From NCBI GenBank assembly GCA_902571055.1, contig CACGAM010000001.1, positions 62,001 through 126,000 on the forward strand: a stretch of DNA of 64,000 bases. Reading direction: 5' to 3'. The position numbers and the translations under genes are program-made. A model generated the notes under the pieces. That model made no database searches and was not told the origin of the DNA. It saw nothing but the letters and a program-made list of their open reading frames with translations. Shown here piece by piece: positions 17,363 through 25,952 of the stretch (position 1 is its first letter; each line of letters starts with the position of its first letter). The stretch is from an uncultured Pelagibacteraceae bacterium (lineage in GTDB: Bacteria; Pseudomonadota; Alphaproteobacteria; Pelagibacterales; Pelagibacteraceae).

Positions 17363-18413
17363 TTACATTATTGTAGGTGGTGGTTGCGCAGGTTTATCTC
17401 TCGCTTATGAATTGCAGATAAATAACAAAATTAAGAGTAAAACTTTGGCTATAATTGAGCCTAGAGAAATTTACGAAAGAGATAAAACATGGTCATTTTG
17501 GAAAGTCAATCCACACAATTTTGAAGATTGTGTTATTAAAAGCTGGAAAGAGTTTTCAATTAATATTTCAAGTAAAACAAATTATATTAATTGTTCTAAA
17601 ACGCCATATCAAACTATAGATAGTGGGCTATTCTATAAAAAAATAATTGCTGAATTAAGGAAAAACAAAAATATTTTCTTTTTAAAAACAAAAGAGAACT
17701 TAAAAACAAGTAAATCATTTATATTTAATAGTTTGGCAAATATTACTCCTAAAAAAGACGATCTTTGGCAACATTTTGCAGGCTTTGAGATAGAAGTAGA
17801 AAAAAGAATATTTGATAGTGAAATTTTGAACCTTATGGATTTTGATTGTGATCAAAAAAATAGTGTTCATTTTTTCTACACACTTCCATTTGATACTAGA
17901 AAAGCACTTGTTGAGACTACATGGTTATCAAACATGAAAGATGAAACTGAAAAAAATTATGAAGAACAATTAGTAAATTATATAGAGAAAAAATTAAAAA
18001 TTAAAAATTACAAAATTATATATAAAGAAAAAGGTAAAATTCCTCTTTTTAATCCAAGAATAATTAAAAAAGATAATGAAATTTCTATTGGCACCGCTGG
18101 AGGCATGACCAGACTTAGCACAGGTTATACGTTTTTAAACATTCAAGAGCACAGCAAATATATCTGCAAAAATTTCGAAAATTTATCTAAAATTAAAAAT
18201 TTTCAAATTGGAAAAAAATATCAATATTTGGATAATATTTTCTTAAAGGTTTTACATAAAAATCCAAAATTAATGCCTGGAATTTTTTATAATATGTTTA
18301 CCGCAAACAATGAAAAGGTTGTGAAATTTTTATCTAATAAGAGCAATTTTATTGACGATATACATATAATTATGAAAATGCCTAAAATGATTTTTATTAA
18401 AGAGTTAATATAG
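17349..18413 (+). CDS. crtY: Lycopene beta-cyclase
   Basis: Cyclises lycopene ends to make beta-carotene. 354 residues of the CrtY type. The FAD/NAD loop IIVGGGCAGLSLAYEL is at 7-22; TWSFW near 48 and the catalytic-region block LMDFDCDQKNSVHFFYTLPF near 160-180 match CrtY closely, as do TTWLS and GGMTRLSTGYTF near 253. Its product is the substrate of blh, the next gene, 2 bp downstream. The start overlaps the end of crtB by 14 bp. Confidence 0.95.
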   Translation: MIDFDYIIVGGGCAGLSLAYELQINNKIKSKTLAIIEPREIYERDKTWSFWKVNPHNFEDCVIKSWKEFSINISSKTNYINCSKTPYQTIDSGLFYKKIIAELRKNKNIFFLKTKENLKTSKSFIFNSLANITPKKDDLWQHFAGFEIEVEKRIFDSEILNLMDFDCDQKNSVHFFYTLPFDTRKALVETTWLSNMKDETEKNYEEQLVNYIEKKLKIKNYKIIYKEKGKIPLFNPRIIKKDNEISIGTAGGMTRLSTGYTFLNIQEHSKYICKNFENLSKIKNFQIGKKYQYLDNIFLKVLHKNPKLMPGIFYNMFTANNEKVVKFLSNKSNFIDDIHIIMKMPKMIFIKELI

Positions 18414-18415
18414 AG

Positions 18416-19318
18416 ATGTCAAAAAAAATTGATTTTATACACTCTTTAATTTTTTTTAATTTTTGTATTATTTTATCTGCTGTTACTTTCATTCAAAATC
18501 AAAACTTTTTAATCTTTTGTTTATTCTTAATTATGTCATTGGGGATATCACATGGGTCTTTAGATAATTTAAAAGGGAAAAAATTATTAAAGATTTATAA
18601 AATAAAACAAATAGAAAAATTTTATTTTTCTTATATTTGTTTATCAATTTTTATAATTTTGTTATGGATATTATTACCTACATTTTTACTAGTAATTTTT
18701 CTTTTAATTGCAAGTTACCATTTTGGAAAAGAAGATACAGTTTATAAATCAGAAATCAAAGGGTTTAAGAAAGATATATTGTTTCTTTTAAAAGGCTCTT
18801 TAGTTATCACTGCCCCACTTTTTTTTAATTATTACAAAACGAATGAAATTTTTTTAATACTAAATTTTAATTTATTTTCAGAATTTATGATTTCTAAAGA
18901 AATTATATTTATATTAATTTTTTTAAGTTTTTTATCAGGATTGACTTTATCAAAATTTAAAAATATTGATGATAGTACACTATCAATTATGGATTTTTCA
19001 TCTATTATATTAATAAACTATTTTCTTAATCCAATACTGGCATTTACAATTTATTTTTGTTTTTTGCACTCGATTAGACATAGTATAACGCTTATATTTG
19101 AATTAGATAAAAATTTTAGCACAGGATTTTCAAAATTTTTAAAAAAAGCTTTGCCTCTTACAACGGTAACAGCTGTCCTGTATTTGGCATCTATTTACAG
19201 TCTTAATAACTTTTTTGAATTAAATAATGCAATATATAAAGTAATTTTTATTGGATTGGCGTCATTAACATTTCCACATATATTACTTGAGTATTTAGTC
19301 GAGAAAAATGAAAAATAG
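18416..19318 (+). CDS. blh: Beta-carotene 15,15'-dioxygenase (Brp/Blh family)
   Basis: Cleaves beta-carotene to two retinals, the chromophore of rhodopsins. 300 residues with about eight hydrophobic helices. The iron-binding histidines expected in the family are visible: GISHGSLDN near 43, ASYHFGKEDT near 100, FLHSIRHS near 220 and FPHILLEYL near 290. A rhodopsin gene is not in the window, but this enzyme is the usual companion of marine proteorhodopsin systems. Its 3' end overlaps the small membrane protein gene by 11 bp. Confidence 0.94.
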   Translation: MSKKIDFIHSLIFFNFCIILSAVTFIQNQNFLIFCLFLIMSLGISHGSLDNLKGKKLLKIYKIKQIEKFYFSYICLSIFIILLWILLPTFLLVIFLLIASYHFGKEDTVYKSEIKGFKKDILFLLKGSLVITAPLFFNYYKTNEIFLILNFNLFSEFMISKEIIFILIFLSFLSGLTLSKFKNIDDSTLSIMDFSSIILINYFLNPILAFTIYFCFLHSIRHSITLIFELDKNFSTGFSKFLKKALPLTTVTAVLYLASIYSLNNFFELNNAIYKVIFIGLASLTFPHILLEYLVEKNEK

Positions 19319-19475
19319 AAATATAAATTTATTAGGTTGGATTTTATTTGTAATATCTGCAATTGGTTTTACCATATCAAGTATTGGTAACTTTTGGGCT
19401 ATGTTTGGAAGTTTATTTTTTTTAATTGCTTGTATCGTATTCTTAATACCATTTTTTAGAGAAGAAAAAAAATGA
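19308..19475 (+). CDS. Small two-helix membrane protein between blh and ispH
   Basis: 55-codon open frame, starting inside the blh 3' end and stopping within the ispH start (ATGA at 19472). The product begins MKNRNINLLG, has two hydrophobic segments (WILFVISAIGFTISSIG and MFGSLFFLIACIVFLIPFF), and ends in a charged REEKK tail. No ribosome site stands out. The overlap with both neighbours and clear membrane-protein composition argue for a real gene. No family is recognised; a role linked to carotenoid or retinal membrane assembly is only a guess from position. Confidence 0.55.
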   Translation: MKNRNINLLGWILFVISAIGFTISSIGNFWAMFGSLFFLIACIVFLIPFFREEKK

Positions 19476-20416
19476 AAGATAAATTAATAAAAGTATATTT
19501 AGCATCCCCAAGAGGTTTTTGTGCCGGAGTAGACAGGGCAATTGAGATTGTAAAAAAAAGCTTAGAAAAATATGGTTCACCAGTATATGTGAGACATGAA
19601 ATAGTTCATAACAAACACGTTGTAGAAAGTTTAAAAAAAATAGGTGCAATATTCGTTGAAGAGCTCGATGAAATTAGGGACAAATCAAGGCCTGTTATTT
19701 TTTCAGCACACGGTGTGCCTAAGTCTATTCCAGCACAAGCTAATGATTTAAAGATGGAATATATTGATGCTACCTGCCCTCTTGTATCAAAAGTTCATAG
19801 AGAAGCTGAAAACCTTAATAGGAAAGGAGATCACATTTTATTAATAGGACACAGAAACCACCCTGAGGTTATAGGAACAATGGGCCAGATAGAGAATGGT
19901 GGTATTGATCTTATAGAAAGTGTTGATGATGCAAAAAATTACCAAAATATATCTAAAAAAGAACTAGCATACGTAACACAAACGACATTATCAGTAGATG
20001 ACACAAAAGAGATAATCGCTGAACTGAAGAGAAGATTTCCAAGAATTAAAGAACCAAAAAAAGATGATATTTGTTATGCCACAACTAATAGACAATCCGC
20101 AGTTAAGAAAATTGCAAGTTTCTGTGATATGTTTTTTGTAATCGGAAGTAGAAATTCATCAAACTCTGTAAGATTAGTTGAGGTGGCAAAAAGGTCTGGA
20201 TGTGAAAATTCTTTACTTATTCATTCAGAAAGTGAAATTCCATTTGATAAGATTGGTGCTTGTAAAACTATTGGTATTTCATCTGGTGCGTCGGCTCCTG
20301 AAATACTAGTTGAGGAATTTATTAAAAATTTAAAAAAGAAATATCACATTGAAATTGAAAATACCGAGGTCATAAAAGAAGATGTTACTTTTAAAATTCC
20401 TGGTAAATTAAATTAA
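19472..20416 (+). CDS. ispH: 4-hydroxy-3-methylbut-2-enyl diphosphate reductase
   Basis: Last MEP-pathway enzyme; makes IPP and DMAPP from HMBPP using a [4Fe-4S] cluster. 314 residues. The three cluster cysteines are visible in RGFCAGVDRAIEIV (Cys17), DATCPLVSKVH (near 99) and DDICYATTNRQ (near 196); the substrate histidines lie in HEIVHNKHVV near 42 and in HRNHPEV near 128. It overlaps the small membrane gene by 4 bp upstream and thrB by 1 bp downstream. Placement right after the carotenoid genes puts precursor supply and retinal synthesis in one run. Confidence 0.97.
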   Translation: MKDKLIKVYLASPRGFCAGVDRAIEIVKKSLEKYGSPVYVRHEIVHNKHVVESLKKIGAIFVEELDEIRDKSRPVIFSAHGVPKSIPAQANDLKMEYIDATCPLVSKVHREAENLNRKGDHILLIGHRNHPEVIGTMGQIENGGIDLIESVDDAKNYQNISKKELAYVTQTTLSVDDTKEIIAELKRRFPRIKEPKKDDICYATTNRQSAVKKIASFCDMFFVIGSRNSSNSVRLVEVAKRSGCENSLLIHSESEIPFDKIGACKTIGISSGASAPEILVEEFIKNLKKKYHIEIENTEVIKEDVTFKIPGKLN

Positions 20417-21384
20417 TGGCTGTATTTACTAAAATTGATAAGGCAGATATTAGTAAAATTGAGAATAGTTTCAAATTAGGCAGGGTAATAAATTATCACG
20501 GTATAAAAAAAGGCATAGAAAACACTAATTATTATCTAAAATTTAAAAATCAAAAAACTGTTCTTACAATTTTTGAAAAAAGAGTAAATAGTAAAGATTT
20601 ACCTTTTTTCATGAATTTAATGGATGAGCTTTCAAAACTCAAAATTGTATGCCCTAGCCCAATAAGAAATACAAAAGGAGCTTATCTTTTTAAAATAAGA
20701 AACAAAAAAGCTTGTTTAGTTACTTTTCTTAAAGGTGGGGATAAAAAAAAACTAAGCCCATCTGACTGTAAACAAATTGGTAAAAATGTTGCTGAACTGC
20801 ATAAAGCAACTAAAAAACTAAAAATCAATAGAAAAAATTCTTTGTCTATTAGGTCATTGTACAAAATTTTAAATACAATTGATAAAAGAATTAATAAATT
20901 TTCAAAAAATTTGAAGATGAATATGAAGTCCGATCTTAATAAATTGGTGAAAAATTGGCCTAAAAAATTACCAAGTGGAGTTATACATTCTGACTTATTT
21001 ATCGACAACATTTTTTTTTACAAAAAAAATTTTTATGGATTTATTGATTTTTATTTTTCCTGCACAGATTATTATGCATATGAATTAGCAACTTGTGTAA
21101 ATGCTTTATGTTTTGATAAGAAAAAAAATAAATTTATTCTTAACAAAAAAAAATCTTATAACTTGATAAAAGGATATGAAACCAAAAGAATTTTGACGAA
21201 AAATGAAAAAAATGCATTCAATACTTTGTGCAAAGGTTCGGCTTTAAGGTATCTTTTAACACGAGCTTATGATTATTTAAATACACCAAAAAATGCAATA
21301 ATTAACAAAAAAAATCCAAGGGAATATTTAGATAAATTGAATTTTCATAAAAATATTAACAAATTTAGTGAGTACTTAAGATGA
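20416..21384 (+). CDS. thrB: Homoserine kinase (ThrB2, aminoglycoside phosphotransferase fold)
   Basis: Phosphorylates L-homoserine for threonine synthesis. 322 residues of the APH-like ThrB type used by Alphaproteobacteria rather than the GHMP type. LGRVINYHGIKKGIENTNYYL is the glycine-rich entry, VIHSDLFIDNIFF near 193 is the catalytic loop (His-Ser-Asp), and GFIDFYFSCTDYYAYELA near 211 holds the metal-binding Asp. thrC lies 1 kb away on the opposite strand. It overlaps rnhA by 4 bp. Confidence 0.93.
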   Translation: MAVFTKIDKADISKIENSFKLGRVINYHGIKKGIENTNYYLKFKNQKTVLTIFEKRVNSKDLPFFMNLMDELSKLKIVCPSPIRNTKGAYLFKIRNKKACLVTFLKGGDKKKLSPSDCKQIGKNVAELHKATKKLKINRKNSLSIRSLYKILNTIDKRINKFSKNLKMNMKSDLNKLVKNWPKKLPSGVIHSDLFIDNIFFYKKNFYGFIDFYFSCTDYYAYELATCVNALCFDKKKNKFILNKKKSYNLIKGYETKRILTKNEKNAFNTLCKGSALRYLLTRAYDYLNTPKNAIINKKNPREYLDKLNFHKNINKFSEYLR

Positions 21385-21803
21385 TAAAAGTTTATACGGA
21401 TGGATCTTGCTTAGAGAACCCTGGTAAAGGAGGTTGGGCTGCTATAATAATAAATGAAAGTGGAAGAATAGAAATTAAAGGTAGCAAAGAAAACACAACA
21501 AATAATCAGATGGAATTAACAGCACCAATAATGGCTCTTAAAAAGATTCCACAAGGCTCTAAAGTTCAAATTTTTACTGATTCTAAATATGTCAAATCTG
21601 GAATAACAGAGTGGATACATAACTGGAAAAAAAATGGTTGGAAAACTGCAGATAGAAAAAAAGTTAAAAATAAAAACCTTTGGACGAAACTTGATGATCT
21701 ATCAAATGCATTTGATATAGAATGGATTTGGGTAAAAGCACATTCAAACGATGAATTAAATAATGAAGTAGATCTATTGGCACGGTCGTCAGCTAGCAAC
21801 TAA
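21381..21803 (+). CDS. rnhA: Ribonuclease HI
   Basis: Degrades RNA in RNA-DNA hybrids. 140 residues, normal length. Active-site residues are visible: Asp6 in YTDGSCLENPGKGGW, Glu in NNQMELTAP near 45, Asp in FTDSKYV near 67, and the late Asp in NNEVDLLARS near 130. The basic handle region SGITEWIHNWKKNGWKTADRKKVKNKNLW is intact. The genome thus has both RNase HI and HII in this window. It is last in the rightward run from crtI or ispH. Confidence 0.96.
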   Translation: MIKVYTDGSCLENPGKGGWAAIIINESGRIEIKGSKENTTNNQMELTAPIMALKKIPQGSKVQIFTDSKYVKSGITEWIHNWKKNGWKTADRKKVKNKNLWTKLDDLSNAFDIEWIWVKAHSNDELNNEVDLLARSSASN

Positions 21804-21832
21804 TTTGCGCGCTTCAAAAAATTTATAAAAAA

Positions 21833-22318
21833 TTAGAGAATATCTAAGATATTCTCTGCTGAAGACAGACCACATAATTTAGTCTCTTTTTCAACTAGAA
21901 CATTCATTATTTTTAAATTTTCAATCACAATTGCATATCGATTTGATCTAATACCCATACCTTTTGCATTTCTATCGACCTCAGCACCAATGGCTTTTGT
22001 AAATAGTAAATACGGATCAGACAACATTTTGATTTTATTACCTATATTGTTTGCTTCTCCCCAAGCATTCATTACATACGGGTCGTTCACAGATAAGCAA
22101 AATATATCTTTTATTCCTTTCGCTTTTATGTTTCTGGCATTTGCAACAAAGCCTGGTAAATGAAGTTTTGAACAAGTAGATGTAAATGCGCCAGGAAGTC
22201 CAAATAAAACAATTTTATCTTTTCCTAAAATATCTATTAGTTGACTTTTTTTAGGCTCACCGTTAACTAATTGGTAGATTTCTGTATCTGGAATTTGATC
22301 ATTTATTTTTAATTTCAT
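21833..22318 (-). CDS. Peroxiredoxin, Prx5/AhpE-like (TSA family)
   Basis: Reduces H2O2 and organic peroxides with a thiol. 161 residues of the Prx5 group. The peroxidatic Cys49 is in LPGAFTSTCSKLHLPGF; FCLSVNDPYVMNAWG and GMGIRSNRYAIVIE are further family blocks. A possible resolving Cys occurs near 148 in KLCGLSS. It is encoded immediately after thrC with a 4-bp overlap, so it is probably cotranscribed with thrC and the oxidase genes upstream. Confidence 0.92.
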   Translation of the reverse strand: MKLKINDQIPDTEIYQLVNGEPKKSQLIDILGKDKIVLFGLPGAFTSTCSKLHLPGFVANARNIKAKGIKDIFCLSVNDPYVMNAWGEANNIGNKIKMLSDPYLLFTKAIGAEVDRNAKGMGIRSNRYAIVIENLKIMNVLVEKETKLCGLSSAENILDIL

Positions 22319-23682
22319 ATTGATCTTAATACATAGTCTTTGACTTTTTCTAAATCATTTGAAACCACCTCAAATTTTTCTTCTTTATCATTAATATAGT
22401 TAAGGCTTTCAGGTAGTTTTTCTATTTTCGATATTGCTTTTTCTATTGCCACAGGAAATTTACAAGGATGAGCAGTTGATAAAATAACCACATCACTTAG
22501 ATTTAATTTTTCAACGGCACCCACTCCTATAGCTGTATGAGGGTCAATAACAAAATTATTTTCTTCATAAAATTTTTTTATTGTATTAATAACCTCAGTT
22601 TCATTTAAACTTTCTGAGTTAAAATCATTCCTTAAGTCTTTTAGTTTATCCTGTTCAATTTTAAATGAATTATCTTTTATACTCTTCATTATATTTATTA
22701 CGTTTTCAGAATTTTTATCGTATAAGTCGTAAAGTAATCTCTCAAAGTTACTAGCAACTTGAATATCCATACTTGGAGATATAGTCTCCTTAACTTTATT
22801 TGATTTATAATCTCCATTTGATATTGCTCTGTGCAAAATATCATTTTGATTTGTGGCAACTATAAATTTACTTATAGGTAAACCCATCTGTTTAGAAATA
22901 TAACCTGCGTATACATCGCCGAAATTCCCGGTTGGTACAGAAAAGGATAAATTCTGTTTTCCTATTTGAAAGTATGAATAAAAATAATAAACTGTTTGTG
23001 CAACTATCCTTGCCCAGTTTATAGAGTTTACTCCTGACATATTTATAGTATTCGCAAAACCAGTATCAGAAAACATAGATTTAACTAAATTTTGACAATC
23101 GTCAAAATTACCATTAATTGCTAAGTTGAATACATTATTATCCTCAATAGTTGTCATAAGTTTTCTTTGAACAGATGAAATTCTGTTGTTCGGATGCAAG
23201 ACAAAAATATTAATATTTTTCTTCCCTTTAATAGCATCAATCGCAGCTGCACCAGTATCGCCTGAAGTAGCAACTATAATATTAATTTTTTTATTATTCC
23301 TATTTAAGTAATATTCGTAAAAATTACCAATAAGTTGCATGGCAATATCTTTGAAAGCAAGAGTTGGGCCATGATATAGTTCTAGTAAATAATTTTTATT
23401 AATTTTATTAATTTTTACAACATTGCTATCTCTAAAATTTTCATATGATTTATTAACCAAATTTTTTAAATCTAGCTCACTGATGAAATCTCCGGTAAAC
23501 AATTTAATAATATTAAATGCAAGATTTTTGTAACTTAAATTTGATAGATCCTCTAATTCTTTGTGATCAAATTTTTTTAATTTTTCTGGAATAAAAAGAC
23601 CACCGTCCTCAGATAAGCCTTTTAAAAAGACATGTTCGAAAGATACTTTTTTAATATTGTTTCTAGTACTTATATAATTCAT
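22315..23682 (-). CDS. thrC: Threonine synthase
   Basis: PLP enzyme converting O-phosphohomoserine to threonine. 455 residues, of the longer bacterial/fungal type. The N-terminal MNYISTRN starts like E. coli-type ThrC, YHGPTLAFKDIAMQL near 104 carries the PLP lysine, and TSGDTGAAAIDAI near 136 and SVPTGNFGDVYAGY near 248 bind the cofactor phosphate. STAHPCKFP lies near the end. It works with thrB at 20.4 kb. It sits 21 bp downstream of ctaB. Confidence 0.96.
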   Translation of the reverse strand: MNYISTRNNIKKVSFEHVFLKGLSEDGGLFIPEKLKKFDHKELEDLSNLSYKNLAFNIIKLFTGDFISELDLKNLVNKSYENFRDSNVVKINKINKNYLLELYHGPTLAFKDIAMQLIGNFYEYYLNRNNKKINIIVATSGDTGAAAIDAIKGKKNINIFVLHPNNRISSVQRKLMTTIEDNNVFNLAINGNFDDCQNLVKSMFSDTGFANTINMSGVNSINWARIVAQTVYYFYSYFQIGKQNLSFSVPTGNFGDVYAGYISKQMGLPISKFIVATNQNDILHRAISNGDYKSNKVKETISPSMDIQVASNFERLLYDLYDKNSENVINIMKSIKDNSFKIEQDKLKDLRNDFNSESLNETEVINTIKKFYEENNFVIDPHTAIGVGAVEKLNLSDVVILSTAHPCKFPVAIEKAISKIEKLPESLNYINDKEEKFEVVSNDLEKVKDYVLRSI

Positions 23683-23703
23683 GGATTAGAAAAACTTCTA
23701 CAA

Positions 23704-24615
23704 CTAAAATATTTTATCTACAAGGAATAATACAAAAAGTAAAAATAAGTAAAGAATTGAGTAAGAAAAGACTTTTTTTGCTTGAGAAATTTCAAATTTA
23801 TTTTTTTTGAAACTATAAAGCTCGTAACAAATGTATATATAATAAAATGTTAGTATCAGAGAAGATATGAGATAAATATTGCCTACAAATCCAATCAAGT
23901 AAGGTGATATAACAACTGGCAGCATTAAGATTGAATAAATTAAAATATTTATCTTGGTGTTTTCAATGCCATTTGTTAACGGTAACATTGGTATGTTTGC
24001 TTTTTTGTAATCATCAGCTTTGAATAAACTTAGTGCCCAAAAATGAGACGGAGTCCAAAAAAATATAATTAAAAAAAATGTTATTGGTTCTAAAGCAAGG
24101 TTATTGTTTGCTATTGTCCATCCTATTACAGGTGGTAAGGCTCCTGATGCCCCACCTATAACAATGTTTTGTGGAGTTTTTCTTTTTAACCATATTGTAT
24201 AAACAAAAACATAAAAAGATATGGTCATAAATAGTATAACTGCCGATAATAAGTTTGAAGAATAATATAATCCTATTATTGATAATAAAGATAAGGCAAT
24301 ACCAAATATCAATGCCTGTTTTTTTTTTAATTTTCCAGTTGGAATCGGTCTTAAACAAGTTCTAGTCATTAATTTGTCTAAATCCGCTTCATACCACATG
24401 TTAAGAGCTCCAGCACCCCCGGCACCAACTGCAACAAAAAAAATTGAGATTATCGAGTTATAATAAGGAACACTTACTGGAGAAGTTAATAAACCTACTG
24501 CACATGTGAAGATTACTAATGACATCACCCTAGGCTTCATTAGAAGTAAAAATGATTTCAAATTAGTTAGAGCAGTTACAAAAATAGATCTCTTATTTAT
24601 GATATTGATTGTCAC
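23704..24615 (-). CDS. ctaB: Protohaem IX farnesyltransferase (haem O synthase)
   Basis: UbiA-family membrane prenyltransferase that makes haem O, the precursor of haem A for the aa3 oxidase. 303 residues with about nine membrane helices. The first Asp-rich motif is ALNMWYEADLDKLMTRTCLRPIPTG near 70-93, and the second is KADDYKKANIPMLPL near 200. MKPRVMSLVIFTCAVGL is the usual first helix. It is in the leftward oxidase run, 2 bp after a small membrane protein gene. No cox15 (haem A synthase) or cox11/ctaG is seen in the window. Confidence 0.95.
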   Translation of the reverse strand: MTINIINKRSIFVTALTNLKSFLLLMKPRVMSLVIFTCAVGLLTSPVSVPYYNSIISIFFVAVGAGGAGALNMWYEADLDKLMTRTCLRPIPTGKLKKKQALIFGIALSLLSIIGLYYSSNLLSAVILFMTISFYVFVYTIWLKRKTPQNIVIGGASGALPPVIGWTIANNNLALEPITFFLIIFFWTPSHFWALSLFKADDYKKANIPMLPLTNGIENTKINILIYSILMLPVVISPYLIGFVGNIYLISSLILTFYYIYICYELYSFKKNKFEISQAKKVFSYSILYLFLLFVLFLVDKIF

Positions 24616-24617
24616 TA

Positions 24618-24881
24618 TTATTCAACATTAAGTGATATAAAAATTACTACAAGAATAAATCCGGCTATCAAAACGTGGTTTCCTAAATCGAATAGTCCTA
24701 CTTTTGGATTTTTTTTATCTATTAATCTCCTATGAACTGGTATGTTGTCATAAGGATTTATTTTAACATTATCACCTTGTTCTTTTTCTTTTTCTTCTTT
24801 TACAGTGTAACCAAACCAAACTATATAGATAAAAAATAAAAAGAAAATTAGAAATCCAGCCAAATAATCATATCCATCCAT
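24618..24881 (-). CDS. Small membrane protein in the cytochrome oxidase operon
   Basis: 87 residues, not recognised as a named family. One helix near the N-terminus (YLAGFLIFFLFFIYIVWFGYTV), a charged linker with NPYDNIPVHRRLIDKKNPKVG, and a second helix at the C-terminus (NHVLIAGFILVVIFIS). The ATG at 24881 has a strong ribosome site (GGGAGG) and is preferred to an upstream ATG at 24944 inside the subunit IV gene. Position between subunit IV and ctaB suggests an oxidase assembly or accessory subunit; this is inferred from context only. Confidence 0.75.
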   Translation of the reverse strand: MDGYDYLAGFLIFFLFFIYIVWFGYTVKEEKEKEQGDNVKINPYDNIPVHRRLIDKKNPKVGLFDLGNHVLIAGFILVVIFISLNVE

Positions 24882-24885
24882 TTTG

Positions 24886-25224
24886 TTATCCTCCCACAAA
24901 AAAATAAAATAATCTTGAAAATAAAGTATATTTACCCTCTGCAATCATCAATGCAACAAAACACACTATTGCAGTCATTGGCCATAGTAAAACATTTACT
25001 AATGCATATCTTTCCCAATATAAATGCATAAAGAAAGCCATGATTAATCCAGCTTTTAAAAACATAAAAAATAAAATTAGTGACCATCTCAGCATCCCTT
25101 GGAATTGATACCAGTCAACTAAATAAGAAAAAAAACTTAAAACGAATAAAAGTCCCCATATCCATAGATAAATGCCTATTTTGTGAGTACTTCCAGATTG
25201 TTCTTTTTTTTTTGTTTCTTCCAT
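24886..25224 (-). CDS. Cytochrome c oxidase subunit IV (CyoD/COX4-like)
   Basis: 112 residues with three hydrophobic helices. LWIWGLLFVLSFFSYLVDW, LRWSLILFFMFLKAGLIMAFFMHLYWER and LLWPMTAIVCFVALMI follow the pattern of prokaryotic oxidase subunit IV/CyoD proteins, especially the KAGLIMAFFMHL block. The subunit is small and not part of the redox core; it usually helps assembly or stability. It lies 8 bp after coxC and 4 bp before the small membrane gene. Confidence 0.85.
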   Translation of the reverse strand: MEETKKKEQSGSTHKIGIYLWIWGLLFVLSFFSYLVDWYQFQGMLRWSLILFFMFLKAGLIMAFFMHLYWERYALVNVLLWPMTAIVCFVALMIAEGKYTLFSRLFYFFVGG

Positions 25225-25232
25225 ATTTTAAT

Positions 25233-25943
25233 TTACCATAAATAAAAAAATGCGAATATGAACACCCAAACTAAGTCTACAAAATGCCAGTAAAGTCCTA
25301 AAATTTCGACTTCGACATAATCACCCTTCATTTTTGTAAACCAGCCTCTTTTACCCTCTTCATAATGTCCAGCGAAAACTTTATAACAGTAAATGAAGAG
25401 AAATATTACACCGATTGATACATGTGTCCCATGAAATCCTGTTATCATAAAGAAAAATGAGCCAAATTGTGCAGCTCCAAAAGGATTTTCCCATGGTCTT
25501 ACTCCTTCATGGATTAATTTTGACCACTCATATGCTTGCATACCAACAAATGTTAGTCCACCAAGGGCAGTAGCTAAAATTAAATAGCCACACATTTTTC
25601 TGTTTCTTTCATAACCATATTTGACAGCTAGGGCCATAGTCCCGCTGCTTGTAATCAGAACAAATGTCATAAGAGCTATAAGTAATAAAGGAACAGGTAC
25701 CCCAAAAGCGTCTAAAGCAAAAACTTCACTGGGGTTTGGCCACTCAGCAGGTGTTGATGCTCGTCCTTTCATGTAAGCTATTAAAAAACAACTAAACACA
25801 AACGTATCACTTAATAAAAATATCCACATCATAGCCTTACCCCAATGAACGCCCTTAAACATTGTTTGGTCGGAGCCAGTGTCTTTGGCCATGCCCCTAA
25901 AACCTTTTTCTAGTTCAAAGCCTTCAATTTTTGGGTCAGACAT
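25233..25943 (-). CDS. coxC: Cytochrome c oxidase subunit III
   Basis: 236 residues, about five to seven helices, haem-copper oxidase subunit III family. KAMMWIFLLSDTFVFSCFLIAYM has the helix with the conserved SD/E feature, then HEGVRPWENPFGAAQFGSFFFMITGFHGTHVSIGVIF, which is the family's core HGxHV block, and a C-terminal DYVEVEILGLYWHFVDLVWVFIF, where WHFVD-WVF is diagnostic. It lies directly after coxA (9 bp gap). A second, more divergent subunit III is encoded at 28.9-29.6 kb. Confidence 0.96.
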   Translation of the reverse strand: MSDPKIEGFELEKGFRGMAKDTGSDQTMFKGVHWGKAMMWIFLLSDTFVFSCFLIAYMKGRASTPAEWPNPSEVFALDAFGVPVPLLLIALMTFVLITSSGTMALAVKYGYERNRKMCGYLILATALGGLTFVGMQAYEWSKLIHEGVRPWENPFGAAQFGSFFFMITGFHGTHVSIGVIFLFIYCYKVFAGHYEEGKRGWFTKMKGDYVEVEILGLYWHFVDLVWVFIFAFFYLW

Positions 25944-25952
25944 CTAAATATA

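Noticed and set aside
15060-19318. A rhodopsin gene beside the retinal pathway
   Set aside because: No seven-helix protein with a retinal-lysine motif is encoded anywhere in the window.
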